Assembly (NCBI GenBank): GCA_947492585.1
Contig: CANLND010000010.1
Location: 97,708-161,707, forward strand
Reading direction: 5' to 3'
Source: an uncultured Paracoccaceae bacterium
Lineage (GTDB): Bacteria > Pseudomonadota > Alphaproteobacteria > Rhodobacterales > Rhodobacteraceae
Length of the DNA stretch: 64,000 nt
The position numbers and the translations under genes are program-made. The notes under the pieces were generated by a model. The model did no database searches. It saw only the letters and a list, made by a program, of their open reading frames with translations, and had not been told where the DNA came from. Shown here piece by piece: positions 35,141-45,062 of the stretch. Numbering within the stretch: the stretch's first letter is position 1; the number at the start of each line of letters is the position of its first letter.

Positions 35141-35812
35141 TTACGGTGCCCAATGCACTGTCATGTCCGACAGGACTGACTGGATGGGGGCGTCTTGAGG
35201 TGGCAAAGACCTGGCGCGGTGCAGCGCGTCTTTTTTGGCGTCACCATAGATGATCAGATGTTTTGACAAGGCGCTGTTTAGCACGGGCGCCGACAGGCTG
35301 ACACGGGCCTCTGGCTGGCTGGCGGGGCGCATTTCGACCAAGGCGGGCGCATCTGCGGCCAATGCAGCCGTCAGACCGTCAACGCCGGGAAACAATGACG
35401 CCGTGTGCATGTCTTCGCCCATCCCAAGCAACACCACTGACAAAGGCAGCTGTGTGGCAATGCGGGCCGAGACTTTTGGGAGCGCGCTGTCAGGAGCTTC
35501 GCCGTCGACGTAAAACGGCAGGAACTGCGCCTGTGACGCCAATCCGGTGATCAATCGGTTGCGGATCATCGTCGCGTTTGAGCGTTCGGACGTGTCCGGG
35601 ACCCAGCGTTCATCCGTGGCCATGACGTGGACACGGGCCCAGTCCAGATCCGCGCCAGATAAGCTGTCAAAGATCGGCGCCGGAGAGGTGCCGCCCGCCA
35701 CCGCCAGTGTTGCGCTGCCGTTTTGGGTCAAATGCGCGCTGAGCGCCTGGGCCAGTGTTTTGGCCACCTCGATCGCCAGAACGGTGCGGTCGGCATACTC
35801 GATTATGTTCAT
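35141..35812 (-). CDS. pgl: 6-phosphogluconolactonase
   Basis: A 223-residue lactonase that hydrolyses 6-phosphogluconolactone in the Entner-Doudoroff or pentose phosphate route. AVAGGTSPAPIFDSL and VMATDERWVPDTSERSNATM are family hallmarks, and LLGMGEDMHTASLFPG contains the catalytic His. The ATG at 35812 has AGGGGA nine bases upstream, better than the ATG at 35821. In related bacteria zwf precedes pgl; here only 230 non-coding bases lie upstream, so zwf must be elsewhere. Confidence 0.95.
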   Translation of the reverse strand: MNIIEYADRTVLAIEVAKTLAQALSAHLTQNGSATLAVAGGTSPAPIFDSLSGADLDWARVHVMATDERWVPDTSERSNATMIRNRLITGLASQAQFLPFYVDGEAPDSALPKVSARIATQLPLSVVLLGMGEDMHTASLFPGVDGLTAALAADAPALVEMRPASQPEARVSLSAPVLNSALSKHLIIYGDAKKDALHRARSLPPQDAPIQSVLSDMTVHWAP

Positions 35813-36046
35813 GCTTTGCATTCCCCTCGCCTGCGGGATCATCTGCACCCGTCTGTAAACAAGCTGACATCACGATGCCATGACGGTTTTGAGAAATTTC
35901 CGAGGCATTGGTGAAATGATATCGCTAACATTTACTTAGATCGTCACACGCTTAAGTTCCAGCACGAATGATCCACAGGGTCAATTTTAGTCGACGGGCG
36001 CCGGATGCTGCGACAGTTTTACGCCAGAGGCTACATCGCGTGCAGT
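35813..36046. other. Intergenic region upstream of pgl
   Basis: About 230 bases between pgl and usg on the same strand. No zwf fragment, terminator or clear promoter is visible. Confidence 0.4.
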
Positions 36047-36310
36047 TCAGTGGATTGGGAATTCCCCGACCACATTGCGCCATTCGCCCGGGGCGATCAT
36101 TTTTCGGTGCGCAAAGCGGACCGAATGCAGTGGTCCTTCAATTTCGCGCTGCCAGAACTCTACAAATTCAAACAAGCGCGGATGGTCGGGCGCAAGGTCG
36201 TAGTCTTGCCAGACAAAGACATTCAATACATGGGCGTAATCCGGCATGTGGTAGGTAAATTCTGCCGTTGTCAGCCCATATCCTTTTAGCATCAGTTCAG
36301 TTTCGCTCAT
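36047..36310 (-). CDS. usg: Usg family protein
   Basis: An 87-residue protein matching the small Usg family of alphaproteobacteria: MSETELMLKGYGLTTAEFTY followed by PDHPRLFEFVEFWQ and FAHRKMIAPGEWRNV. The family is named after a gene upstream of trpF in some species; function is unknown. The start at 36310 fits the family. It is divergent from gyrA across about 200 bases. Confidence 0.92.
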   Translation of the reverse strand: MSETELMLKGYGLTTAEFTYHMPDYAHVLNVFVWQDYDLAPDHPRLFEFVEFWQREIEGPLHSVRFAHRKMIAPGEWRNVVGEFPIH

Positions 36311-36509
36311 CTCCATATCGTGCCTCCTGCGTTGGATGCGGACCCTAGCCTAACATGATCGCGTTTAATTTTTAAATAATCCAATGCGTTAGTTCTTTGG
36401 TGACGTTGCGCCAGCCTGTTTGCGCGCCACTCACTTGCGCATGATATGCCCTGTCTGGTAAGGTGCAGACACAAGATATAGACCCTCAAGTAAAGAACGG
36501 GCAGCCAAC

Positions 36510-39263
36510 GTGAGCGATACGCCGGAAACTCCTGAAAACATGGAAGAAAACCTGCCGGAACGTCCGGCCTATGACGGTCCTTCCGTTTCTATCGAAGCCG
36601 AGATGCGCACATCCTATCTGGATTATGCCATGTCGGTCATCGTAAGCCGGGCCATCCCGGACCTGCGCGACGGTCTGAAACCCGTTCACCGCCGCATTCT
36701 GTATGCGATGCATGAAACCGGCAACAGCCATGATAAATCCTACCGCAAATCGGCGCGTCCGGTTGGCGACGTGATGGGTAAGTACCACCCGCATGGTGAC
36801 GGTGCGATCTATGATGCGCTGGTGCGGATGGCGCAGGACTTTTCGATGTCCCTGCCCTTGCTGGACGGTCAGGGTAACTTTGGCTCGATGGACGGCGATA
36901 ACCCGGCCGCGATGCGCTATACCGAAGTCCGCATGGACAAACCTTCGGCCTTTATGTTGGCGGACATCGACAAAGAGACTGTCGATTTTCAGGACAACTA
37001 TGATGGCAAGGACCGGGAACCTACGGTTTTGCCCGCGCGCTTCCCCAATATGCTGGTTAACGGTGCCGGTGGTATTGCGGTGGGCATGGCCACCAACATT
37101 CCGCCTCACAATCTCGGCGAAGTGATTGATGCCACACTGGCCTTGATCGATGAGCCGGATTTGACGTCTGAACAGCTGATCGAATATGTCCCCGGCCCTG
37201 ATTTCCCCACCGGTGCCACGATGCTGGGCCGGTCAGGCGCGCGCAAAGCCTATTTGGAAGGGCGCGGCAGCGTCATCATCCGCGCCAAGACCCGCGTCGA
37301 AGAGATCCGCAAGGACCGTTATGCGATTGTCGTGGATGAAATCCCCTATCAGGTGAACAAGGCCTCGATGATCGAAAAGATCGCAGAGCAGGTCCGCGAG
37401 AAGAAAATCGAGGGCGTCGCCCATGTTCAGGATGAATCGGACCGCAATGGCGTCCGGGTTGTGGTTGAACTGAAACGTGATGCCACCGCCGAAGTGGTGC
37501 TGAACCAGCTGTATCGCTTTACCCCGATGCAAACATCCTTTGGCTGCAACATGCTGGCGCTGAATGGCGGCCGTCCTGAGCAGCTGACATTGCGTCGTTT
37601 CCTGACGTCGTTCATCGATTTCCGCGAAGACGTTGTGGCGCGCCGCACTGCATATCTGCTGCGCAAGGCCCGCGAACGCAGCCACATCCTGTGTGGTTTG
37701 GCGGTTGCCGTGTCCAACGTGGATGAGGTTGTTGCGACGATCCGTTCCTCCGCGGACGCCGCCGAAGCGCGTACAAAACTGATGGAGCGGCGCTGGCCTG
37801 CGGGCGATATCGCGCCCTATATTCAGCTGATCGATGATCCAACCCACAAGATGAACGAAGATGGCACCTACAATCTGTCGGAAACGCAGGCCCGTGCCAT
37901 TCTTGAACTGCGCTTGCAGCGTCTGACGCAAATTGGTGTCAAAGAAGTCACCGATGAGCTGGAAGAACTGGCGCGTAAGATCAAGGAATACCTTGAAATC
38001 CTGTCGTCGCGCGAACGCATCATGGGCATCATCGGAGACGAGCTGCGCGAAGTGCGCGAACAGTTCGCTGTGCCCCGTCGCACCGAGATCGTCGACTGGG
38101 CCGGTGACATGGACGACGAAGACCTGATCGAACGGGAAGACATGGTCGTCACCGTGACGTCGGGGGGGTATATCAAACGTACCCCACTTGCCGATTTCCG
38201 CGCGCAAAAACGTGGCGGCAAAGGCATCAGCGGCATGCAGACCAAAGAAGAGGATGTTGTCACCAACCTCTTTGTGGCCAATACGCACACGCAGCTGTTG
38301 TTCTTTACCACCGATGGCATGGTCTACAAATTGAAGACCTGGCGCCTGCCTCAGTCCGGCCGCACCGGTAAAGGCAAGGCGATCGTCAATATCTTGCCGA
38401 TCCCGACTGGTGTGTCGATTGCGGCCATCATGCCTGTGGACCGTGATGAAAAAGAGTGGGCGGATCTACAGATCATGTTCGCAACGTCTGCGGGCACTGT
38501 GCGTCGTAACCGTTTGTCAGACTTCACAAATGTGATGCGAAACGGCAAAATCGCGATGAAGTTTGAGGACGACAACGCCGACACCAAGCTGATCAACGCG
38601 CGCATTTGTTCCGAAGACGATGATGTGATGCTTGTGACAAACTCGGGTCGTGCGATCCGTTTCCCATCGACCGAGGTTCGTGTGTTCAACTCACGCAATT
38701 CGGTGGGGGTGCGCGGCGTCAAACTGAACGAGGGCGATGAAGTGGTTTCAATGTCGGTGATCCGTCATTCGAAATACACGCCGGAACAGCGCACAACCTA
38801 CCTGAAGATGCGCCGCGCCATGGCGGGTCTGACGGATGAGGATGCCTCGGACGAGGATGCGGTTGAAGATCCCAACTTCTCAACCGAGATGTACGCGGAA
38901 ATGTCAGCGGCGGAAAACCTGATCCTGACCATCACCAAAGGGGGCGCCGGGAAGCTGTCCTCTAGCCACGACTACCCTGTGCGCGGTCGCGGTGGTATGG
39001 GTGTGACAGCCATGGACAAGGCGATGCGCGGCGGTGATCTTGTGGCCTCCTTCCCGGTGGAAATGGGCGATCAGATCATGCTGGCGACCTCCAAAGGGCA
39101 ATCGATCCGGGTGCCCGTGGATGGTATCTCCTTCCGCTCGCGGTCTGCTGGTGGCGTGCGGGTGTTCAACACTGGCGCTGGCGAAGAGGTGGTTTCGGTC
39201 GCCTGGATTGCTGAGCAGAATGAAGATGAGGGGGAAGAGCCCGCCGAGGGCAGCGCCGAATAA
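36510..39263 (+). CDS. gyrA: DNA gyrase subunit A
   Basis: A 917-residue GyrA, the breakage-reunion subunit of gyrase. The active tyrosine is Y137 (AAMRYTEVR). The quinolone region reads [14 protein letters not shown] (91-104): Gly98 aligns with E. coli Ser83 and D102 with Asp87. The C-terminal beta-pinwheel has the GyrA-box QKRGGKGI near residue 570. A long acidic insert (about 780-800, [13 protein letters not shown]) is a common alphaproteobacterial feature. The start is GTG at 36510. A strong terminator follows at 39292-39326. Confidence 0.97.
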   Translation: MSDTPETPENMEENLPERPAYDGPSVSIEAEMRTSYLDYAMSVIVSRAIPDLRDGLKPVHRRILYAMHETGNSHDKSYRKSARPVGDVMGKYHPHGDGAIYDALVRMAQDFSMSLPLLDGQGNFGSMDGDNPAAMRYTEVRMDKPSAFMLADIDKETVDFQDNYDGKDREPTVLPARFPNMLVNGAGGIAVGMATNIPPHNLGEVIDATLALIDEPDLTSEQLIEYVPGPDFPTGATMLGRSGARKAYLEGRGSVIIRAKTRVEEIRKDRYAIVVDEIPYQVNKASMIEKIAEQVREKKIEGVAHVQDESDRNGVRVVVELKRDATAEVVLNQLYRFTPMQTSFGCNMLALNGGRPEQLTLRRFLTSFIDFREDVVARRTAYLLRKARERSHILCGLAVAVSNVDEVVATIRSSADAAEARTKLMERRWPAGDIAPYIQLIDDPTHKMNEDGTYNLSETQARAILELRLQRLTQIGVKEVTDELEELARKIKEYLEILSSRERIMGIIGDELREVREQFAVPRRTEIVDWAGDMDDEDLIEREDMVVTVTSGGYIKRTPLADFRAQKRGGKGISGMQTKEEDVVTNLFVANTHTQLLFFTTDGMVYKLKTWRLPQSGRTGKGKAIVNILPIPTGVSIAAIMPVDRDEKEWADLQIMFATSAGTVRRNRLSDFTNVMRNGKIAMKFEDDNADTKLINARICSEDDDVMLVTNSGRAIRFPSTEVRVFNSRNSVGVRGVKLNEGDEVVSMSVIRHSKYTPEQRTTYLKMRRAMAGLTDEDASDEDAVEDPNFSTEMYAEMSAAENLILTITKGGAGKLSSSHDYPVRGRGGMGVTAMDKAMRGGDLVASFPVEMGDQIMLATSKGQSIRVPVDGISFRSRSAGGVRVFNTGAGEEVVSVAWIAEQNEDEGEEPAEGSAE

Positions 39264-39291
39264 GCGCCCAGCCCTCCCGGTTGAAAATCAC

Positions 39292-39326
39292 AAAGCCGCG
39301 TCCGCGAAAACGGGCGCGGCTTTATA
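39292..39326 (+). terminator. Rho-independent terminator of gyrA
   Basis: Stem AAAGCCGCG/CGCGGCTTT with an internal partial repeat, then TTTATAT. It lies 28 bases after the gyrA stop. Confidence 0.85.
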
Positions 39327-39486
39327 TGTGGTGAGCAGCTTACGCTGGGTTGCTCTGCGGACGGAGGTGGGCATTCGCTGTGATCTCGCCAGTGTCAGTT
39401 CTGGTCAATATCACGCAGGCCAAATTATGTCGGCCTCGTCAATGGGCGATGGGCACATCGACAACACCCATCAGCAAAGCTATTGC

Positions 39487-39858
39487 TTATCCATTGATTT
39501 TGTAAGTGGGGGAATTGCTGCCGTCACGGCGATTAAAGACGACAGTGTCACCTGAAATCACTGGAGTGCTGCAAAATTCCCGACCTGTTAAATTTTGGGG
39601 AGCAGTAAATGTGCTACAACTTTCCGTTGCTGTAGCCTTGTAGGTGCCTACGATTTTTTCACCTTTGATGTTACCGCCCATAGTGCCATCGGCATTGATT
39701 ATGAAAGTAACGTCACCATTGACTAAACGCTTGCCAATCAGCGCGTCTACCGCGGTTGTTTTTCTAGGTTCTGATGATGCTGTCTCGTTTCCGTCGGACA
39801 TACACGCCGATAACAATGCTACGGTGGCAATAGCAGCTAAAGTACTTATGGGTTTCAT
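39487..39858 (-). CDS. Small lipoprotein
   Basis: A 123-residue protein with a clear lipoprotein signal (MKPISTLAAIATVALLSAC, lipid at C19). The mature part holds DALIGKRLVNGDVTFIINADG and a repeated GTYKATATESCSTF pattern with two further cysteines (FCSTP), suggesting a small beta-rich domain with a disulfide, possibly an outer-membrane lipoprotein. GAGGAGAG precedes the ATG at 39858. Family not recognised. Confidence 0.75.
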   Translation of the reverse strand: MKPISTLAAIATVALLSACMSDGNETASSEPRKTTAVDALIGKRLVNGDVTFIINADGTMGGNIKGEKIVGTYKATATESCSTFTAPQNLTGREFCSTPVISGDTVVFNRRDGSNSPTYKING

Positions 39859-40294
39859 CAATCTCTCCTCTGTTGAAATCGAAAAGAAGGATCGCAGTTC
39901 GAGTGCGCTTTATCAATCCAAAACTAGAGCGGCATTTTGCTAAGTGCATCAAGTAAACGACCGGCAACCTGATACATAATAACCGCCCACGCCAAACTTA
40001 ATGAAGGTTGCAGCATTCAACCCAGTCGGCTCCAGAAGGATATTGTCAGTGTCTTCTGGCGCTAATCCCGTAGGATCAATGGTGCTGAAGGCTCTTTGCC
40101 TACAGCTATTTTGGGGGCTGTGCGATGGCGCAGTCAGCCAAAAATGTGCGGAAATCATCATGGCTCGTCGGCTGTTCCACCTGATCTATTTGGCTGCTGT
40201 GCTGTGGTGGCGGAAAGTTGGGAGGCGACACGAATAGCCCTTTCCCCGAACGATTTTTAGCTTATTTGAGGGGGAAACCTTAAAAGGACGAACA
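39859..40294. other. Intergenic region of 436 bases with weak frames only
   Basis: A 70-codon leftward frame (39949-40161) and a 78-codon rightward frame (40001-40237) overlap each other; neither has a ribosome site or recognisable domain. I treat the segment as non-coding. It probably holds the promoters of the flanking genes; GAGGGGGAAACC at 40268-40279 could be the ribosome site region of the next gene. Confidence 0.45.
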
Positions 40295-40807
40295 ATGGCT
40301 GTCTCAGAGACCCTACCAGAACTGGTTCACGCAGCGCGGTGCACCGCACAGGCCGCGCAAGATCGGATGGCTGAAATTTTGAAGCTGGCTGAAAATCAGG
40401 CGCTAACGGACGCGCAAGCGGCGCAAGTGGACGCCGAAACGCTGGCAATCGAAGCGGCAGCTGTCGATATTTTTGCCGTGTTTGAGGCGCGGATGCAGGG
40501 CCATTTCAAGCGCGGCCCGCTGTCACGCAAAGTGGTTTCTGCGCTGACGGCGGCGGGACATACGGACCTCGCCGATGCGCTGCACGACTATTATTTGGCA
40601 ATCAATGTTCTGAAACACGGCCCCGGTGCGAGCTATCGCGAGCTGTCGGGTAAGGGAAGCGCCATGTTGGCTGCGACGCCTGCCGCAAGCGGCGCGACGA
40701 AATCAGAAGGCGCACCTTCGGGTTTGATAGAGGTCACCGCGCCGCGCTTTTTTGATGGGTTGGCGGACACGATCCTGAACTCTTACGAGTTTCTTGAGGG
40801 CAGGTAA
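40295..40807 (+). CDS. Hypothetical helical protein
   Basis: A 170-residue alanine-rich protein, largely helical in appearance, with a predicted coiled region (ENQALTDAQAAQVDAETLAIEAAAVDIF) and a histidine-containing stretch (LADALHDYYLAINVLKHGPG). It has no signal peptide or membrane segment. I do not recognise it. It stands alone between the 436-base gap and tRNA-Leu, with an ATG start shortly after a GGGGGAAACC sequence. Confidence 0.68.
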   Translation: MAVSETLPELVHAARCTAQAAQDRMAEILKLAENQALTDAQAAQVDAETLAIEAAAVDIFAVFEARMQGHFKRGPLSRKVVSALTAAGHTDLADALHDYYLAINVLKHGPGASYRELSGKGSAMLAATPAASGATKSEGAPSGLIEVTAPRFFDGLADTILNSYEFLEGR

Positions 40808-41045
40808 CATCCGTCATCACTATCTATAGCTTTGGTACTGATGTGAGTGTGGGGGGGTAATGCGACCAGGCGCCCCCTTTCCTAACGTGCCCTGCTCGGC
40901 ATTTATGAACCCGCCGGTTTGCCTGTCTCTGTGACCACGTTACAGAAGGTGCCGCCGCAGAGATGGGTCGTCCATGAAAGAACATTGGACATTTTCTGTG
41001 CGATCAGGCTGCAAGATCTAGGGTTCCATGACTGGTGCAAAACGC
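40808..41045. other. Intergenic region before tRNA-Leu
   Basis: About 240 bases with no gene. A run of seven G at 40851-40857 is unusual. Nothing else is visible. Confidence 0.4.
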
Positions 41046-41072
41046 AAAAAAGACGCCCAAAGGCGTCTTTTT
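41046..41072 (-). terminator. Terminator downstream of tRNA-Leu
   Basis: An 11-bp perfect stem AAAAAGACGCC/GGCGTCTTTTT with a four-base loop, able to act on both strands. On the minus strand it lies about 30 bases after tRNA-Leu. Confidence 0.85.
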
Positions 41073-41100
41073 GTCCGCGGCGCTTATCCCGTAGGATAAG

Positions 41101-41186
41101 TGGTACCCAAGGCCGGACTCGAACCGGCACGCTGTCACCAGCGGGGGATTTTGAATCCCCTGCGTCTACCATTCCGCCACTTGGGC
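41101..41186 (-). tRNA. tRNA-Leu(CAA)
   Basis: An 86-base class II tRNA with a long variable arm. Acceptor GCCCAAG/CTTGGGT, anticodon stem GGGGA/TCCCC with loop TTCAAAA (anticodon CAA), T stem with GTTCGAGTC, and encoded CCA. It reads UUG leucine codons. Confidence 0.96.
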
Positions 41187-41429
41187 CGCGTTTCACTCTA
41201 TTAGCCAAGTCTTTGGGAAAGGACAAGAGCGGAAAGTGCAATTATTTTCGATTATTTCCAAGGCCGTAGTCTGGACGTGTCGCCATTGGAAACGCGCCTG
41301 CTTTTGTCCTGTGTGGCGCCCGTGGCGCAGGGCCATTTTGCACAGCTGTGACGCTGGTGTTGGGGGCGGCGATTTGCTACCCGCTTGGGCAGGCAGGCTG
41401 TGCCGGAACACGCGCAAGGATTTGAAACT

Positions 41430-42044
41430 ATGACAGCGACATCCCCTCAGACCATGGCAATCTCGGATCGGTTGGCCCAACTGGGATCACAAGCAGAAAG
41501 CGACCGGGTGTCGCTGGACTGGATCCTGAAACAGCTGCACGAACGTGCGTTTGGGCTGTTTCTCCTTATTCTTGCCCTGCCCTGCTGCATTCCGTTTTTA
41601 TATGGCATTCCGCAAATCGTATCGCTGCCGTTGATGTTTGTCTCTGCCCAGATCCTATTGGGGCGTCGGGTGCCTTGGTTGCCCGGTAAGCTGGCAGCGC
41701 GTACGGTATCTGCGGAAGGTCTGCGCGGCCTGTCTGACCGTTCAGGCCCCTGGCTACGCCGGATCGAAGGGCTGAGCAAGCCGCGGCTGACTGTGCTGAC
41801 CACCCGGCCTTTGGACCGTGTGGTCGGGGCGGCGCTGGTGTTGTTCAGCGCCTCCATTCTGGTGCCCCTGCCCGGAACCAATACGGTGCCCGGGTTTGCG
41901 GTGGTTGTGGTTGCGATGGGGCTGTTGCAGCGCGACGGAATTTTGGTGCTGCTGGGGTCTTTTCTCGGCACGGCGTGGATTGCGTCGCTACTCTTTGCGG
42001 GGGCAACCCTGATCAGCGTTTTGAAGGCATGGATTGGTCTGTAA
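41430..42044 (+). CDS. ExoD-like exopolysaccharide synthesis family protein
   Basis: A 204-residue membrane protein of the ExoD family, with two hydrophobic pairs (about 42-58 and 62-78, then 136-152 and 160-196). GLFLLILALPCCIPFLYGIP and VPLPGTNTVPGFAVVVVAMG are family-typical. ExoD affects exopolysaccharide and alkaline tolerance in rhizobia; the molecular function is not known. The ATG at 41430 follows AAGGATTTGAAACT. Confidence 0.85.
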   Translation: MTATSPQTMAISDRLAQLGSQAESDRVSLDWILKQLHERAFGLFLLILALPCCIPFLYGIPQIVSLPLMFVSAQILLGRRVPWLPGKLAARTVSAEGLRGLSDRSGPWLRRIEGLSKPRLTVLTTRPLDRVVGAALVLFSASILVPLPGTNTVPGFAVVVVAMGLLQRDGILVLLGSFLGTAWIASLLFAGATLISVLKAWIGL

Positions 42045-42137
42045 AGGTCTATTTGACGCAGGCCATTGGTTCGGCTGGCCTTGAAGCTTTGCAAAGACGC
42101 GCCTTAGGTAACGATACAGCAGATTTAAGAGGATCTT

Positions 42138-42608
42138 GTGAGTAAAGTTTTGATATCTATCGCGGCGATCGGGTCCGCGGCACTTTTGCTGGGCGCGCTT
42201 GGCTTTCAATATATTGGTGAAATTCCGCCGTGCAAAATGTGCTACTGGCAGCGGTATCCCCATGCGGCAGCCGCTGGGATCGGGCTGGTGGCGCTGTTTG
42301 TATCCGGGGCCAGCCTGCCCTATCTTGGCGCATTGGCGGCGCTTGTGACAGCGGGCATCGGGGCCTTTCATGTGGGCGTTGAACACGGATGGTGGGACGG
42401 TCCAAGCACCTGCACCTCTGGTCCAATTGCCAACCTGTCGCCGGAGCAGCTGATGGAACAGATCATGACAGCGCCATTGGTGCGCTGTGATGAGATCGCC
42501 TGGGCGTTTGGCGGGATCTCAATGGCGGGGTGGAATGCCATCTTGTCGTTTGGGCTGGCTGTGGTTTGGTTCTCGGCTGCGCGACATGTGCAAAAAGGAA
42601 ATGCATAG
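42138..42608 (+). CDS. dsbB: Disulfide bond formation protein DsbB
   Basis: A 156-residue DsbB that oxidises DsbA using quinone. It has four membrane segments and both cysteine pairs: C32/C35 (PPCKMCYWQRYP) in the first loop and C92/C117 (STCTSG and LVRCDEI) in the second. The start is a GTG at 42138 preceded by AAGAGGATCTT. It follows the ExoD-like gene by 93 bases. Confidence 0.93.
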   Translation: MSKVLISIAAIGSAALLLGALGFQYIGEIPPCKMCYWQRYPHAAAAGIGLVALFVSGASLPYLGALAALVTAGIGAFHVGVEHGWWDGPSTCTSGPIANLSPEQLMEQIMTAPLVRCDEIAWAFGGISMAGWNAILSFGLAVVWFSAARHVQKGNA

Positions 42609-42662
42609 GGCTTTGTCTTTCGCAGTCAAACGGTCGTGCTCTTTCGCAGGTTGTGTTTGTTG

Positions 42663-43088
42663 TTAAACGCTTTTCTTGGTGGCCAGCAGCAGGTTTGTTT
42701 CGCTGGTCATCACCCCTTCTATCATGCGGATTTTGGTGAGCGCCCCATCAAGATCTTCCAGGGTTTCTGTGCCCAGTTCAACAATCAGGTCCCAGCGGCC
42801 ATTGGTGGTGTTGATCGCGCGCACTTCGGGCAGGCCATGGAGCTGGCGGATGATCCGATTGGCCCCTCGCCCCTCGATGCCAATCATCATCAGTCCGCGC
42901 ACCGGATCCTGTAAAACGTCCTCTTTCAGAACGACGGTAAAGCCCAAGATCTCTCCGCGCGATTGCAGGCGTTCGATCCGTGTGCGTACGGTGGTACGTG
43001 ACAGGTTCAGTTGTAGCGCCAGATCTGACAGCGACGCGCGTGCATCATGACGCAGTGCGGCAATCAAACGTTCATCCATTTTGTCCAT
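42663..43088 (-). CDS. Lrp/AsnC-family regulator
   Basis: A 141-residue Lrp/AsnC regulator: a winged helix (MDKMDERLIAALRHDARASLSDLALQLNLSRTTVRTRIERLQ) then the RAM ligand domain (GMMIGIEGR, INTTNGRWDLIVEL). These regulators respond to amino acids. Being divergent from the arginase operon across 116 bases, it is a good candidate to be its arginine- or ornithine-sensing activator. The ATG at 43088 follows CCGGGGTG. Confidence 0.9.
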   Translation of the reverse strand: MDKMDERLIAALRHDARASLSDLALQLNLSRTTVRTRIERLQSRGEILGFTVVLKEDVLQDPVRGLMMIGIEGRGANRIIRQLHGLPEVRAINTTNGRWDLIVELGTETLEDLDGALTKIRMIEGVMTSETNLLLATKKSV

Positions 43089-43204
43089 AATACACCCCGG
43101 AATGATCAATTGGGGTTCGTTTTGCACAAAATGCCCTCTGGAATCTAGACCGAAATGGATGAATTTCTAAAACAAACGTAATTCACAAACCGGAGTGATC
43201 GCCC

Positions 43205-44131
43205 GTGGAGAAACAAAGCTGCATCTTGATTGGCGCGCCTGTCGACAGCGGAAAGCGTCGCGCAGGCTGCTTGATGGGGCCGGATGCCTATCGCACGGCG
43301 GGTCTGCGCGCCGCATTGCGGGATCTTGGGTATCAGGTGCACGATCTGGGCAATCAGACGCCACGGAGTTTTACGCCGGATGCCGATGGCGCTCCGCTGC
43401 ATGCGCTGAATGAAACTGTGGGCTGGACGCAGGCCTTGGCTGCTGTGGCCGAAGAGACCATGACCAAGGGCCTGCCGATATTTCTGGGTGGAGATCATGC
43501 CCTGTCGATGGGATCGGTCACGGGGGTTGCAAATTTTGCCGCCACTCAGGGCCGTCCGCAATTTGTGCTATGGCTGGATGCCCATTCCGATTTCCACACG
43601 CCCCAAAGCACCGACAGCGGCAATCTGCACGGCACCCCGGTGAATTATTTCACTGGCGGCGCGGGGTTTGATGCGTTCCCTGCCGTTGCCAACCCCGTGC
43701 CATATGATCAGGTCTGCATGTTGGGCCTGCGCTCGGTGGATGTCGCAGAACGTCAGGCGATGCAGCACACCGGGATCCACCGACACGACATGCGCGAGAT
43801 CGACGAAAACGGAATTGCTGCGCCGCTCAAACGTTTTTTGGATCAGGTTGCGGCTGCCAACGGGATGTTACATGTCTCGTTGGATGTGGATTTCCTGGAT
43901 CCGTCGGTGGCTCCGGCGGTGGGCACTACCGTTCCCGGCGGCGCAACGGTGCGCGAAGCGCATCTGGTTTGCGAGATGCTGCATGACAGCGGTCTGATGA
44001 CGTCAATGGATCTGGTGGAGCTTAACCCCTTTCTGGATGAACGTGGCCGCACCGCGCATCTGATGGTCGATTTATGCGCGTCGGCGCTTGGTCGGCGCGT
44101 GTTTGATCGCGTCACCCGGAGCTTTTCATGA
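43205..44131 (+). CDS. Arginase
   Basis: A 308-residue arginase (ureohydrolase) that turns arginine into ornithine and urea with two Mn ions. The metal ligands are H98 (GGDHALSMG), D125, H127, D129 (LWLDAHSDFH) and D227, D229 (SLDVDFLDP). Start is a GTG at 43205 after GGAG. It is the first gene of a rightward operon and overlaps the next gene by four bases (ATGA). Agmatinases share the fold, but the arginase-CtlX-ornithine cyclodeaminase order supports arginase. Confidence 0.9.
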   Translation: MEKQSCILIGAPVDSGKRRAGCLMGPDAYRTAGLRAALRDLGYQVHDLGNQTPRSFTPDADGAPLHALNETVGWTQALAAVAEETMTKGLPIFLGGDHALSMGSVTGVANFAATQGRPQFVLWLDAHSDFHTPQSTDSGNLHGTPVNYFTGGAGFDAFPAVANPVPYDQVCMLGLRSVDVAERQAMQHTGIHRHDMREIDENGIAAPLKRFLDQVAAANGMLHVSLDVDFLDPSVAPAVGTTVPGGATVREAHLVCEMLHDSGLMTSMDLVELNPFLDERGRTAHLMVDLCASALGRRVFDRVTRSFS

Positions 44132-45051
44132 ATATGCTGCAAGCTCCCAACGCGGTGGTGATGATCCGTCCGCATCATTTTCAGTCGAACCCGGAAACCC
44201 GCGATGACAATGCGTTTCAGACGCTGAGCCATGACAGCGATCACGCCACGGCCCGCAGTGCGTTAACAGAGTTTGACGCCGCCGTGGCCCGTCTGCGCCG
44301 CGCCGGTGTGACGGTACATGTGTTTGAGGACACCGGCGTTGACACACCGGACAGTGTGTTTCCCAACAACTGGTTTTCCACCCATGCTGGCGGCCATATC
44401 GCGCTGTATCCAATGTATGCGCCAAACCGGCGCAAAGAGCGTCGCTGGGACGTGATCGAAACGTTGAAACAGTCCTACCGCGTGCAAGATGTGATCGATT
44501 ATTCGGGGTTGGAGCAGGACAATCTGGCGCTTGAGGGGACGGGCGCCATGGTGCTGGATCACATCGGGCGCATTGCCTATGTGGCCAAATCAAATCGCGC
44601 TGATCCTGTGTTGTTGGAGCGGTTTTGCACCCATTTTAATTTTGAACCCATGGTGTTTGAGGCCAAGGACGCACGAGGGCGCGATGTCTATCACACCAAT
44701 GTATTGATGGGCATCGGCACCGAATATGCGCTGATCTGTCTGGACATGATCACCGATCCCAAGCGCCGCGCTGCGGTGCAGGCGCGACTTGAAGAAACGG
44801 GGCGCGAGGTCATCGCGCTTACGATGGCGCAGATCAACGAATTTGCGGGCAATGCTATTGAGCTGACCGGGGACACCCGCGTTTTGGCCCTGTCTGCACG
44901 TGCGCTGGCGGCACTGCGCCCCGATCAGGTGGCGGTGATTGAACAGTCTGCCACTCTCTTGCCCTTGGCCGTCCCCACCATTGAAACCGCTGGCGGCTCG
45001 GTCCGCTGCATGATTGCCGGCGTTCATCTGAGCGCACGCGAAGACCCGTAA
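44128..45051 (+). CDS. ctlX: CtlX-type citrulline/arginine hydrolase (amidinotransferase fold)
   Basis: A 307-residue protein of the guanidino-modifying (amidinotransferase) superfamily matching CtlX, a citrulline-utilisation hydrolase. MIRPHHFQSNPETRDDNAFQ at the start, PDSVFPNNWFSTHAGG (about 72-87) and the C-terminal GGSVRCMIAG with the catalytic cysteine are characteristic. It overlaps arginase by ATGA. With arginase and ornithine cyclodeaminase it would route arginine or citrulline to proline. Citrulline as the substrate is taken from the family name, not shown here. Confidence 0.85.
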   Translation: MNMLQAPNAVVMIRPHHFQSNPETRDDNAFQTLSHDSDHATARSALTEFDAAVARLRRAGVTVHVFEDTGVDTPDSVFPNNWFSTHAGGHIALYPMYAPNRRKERRWDVIETLKQSYRVQDVIDYSGLEQDNLALEGTGAMVLDHIGRIAYVAKSNRADPVLLERFCTHFNFEPMVFEAKDARGRDVYHTNVLMGIGTEYALICLDMITDPKRRAAVQARLEETGREVIALTMAQINEFAGNAIELTGDTRVLALSARALAALRPDQVAVIEQSATLLPLAVPTIETAGGSVRCMIAGVHLSAREDP

Positions 45052-45062
45052 GGAAGCCAGAC

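Noticed and set aside
39949..40161. A 70-codon leftward frame near the lipoprotein gene
   Set aside because: Composition looks somewhat protein-like, but there is no ribosome site and a longer frame on the other strand overlaps it, so I treat both as chance.
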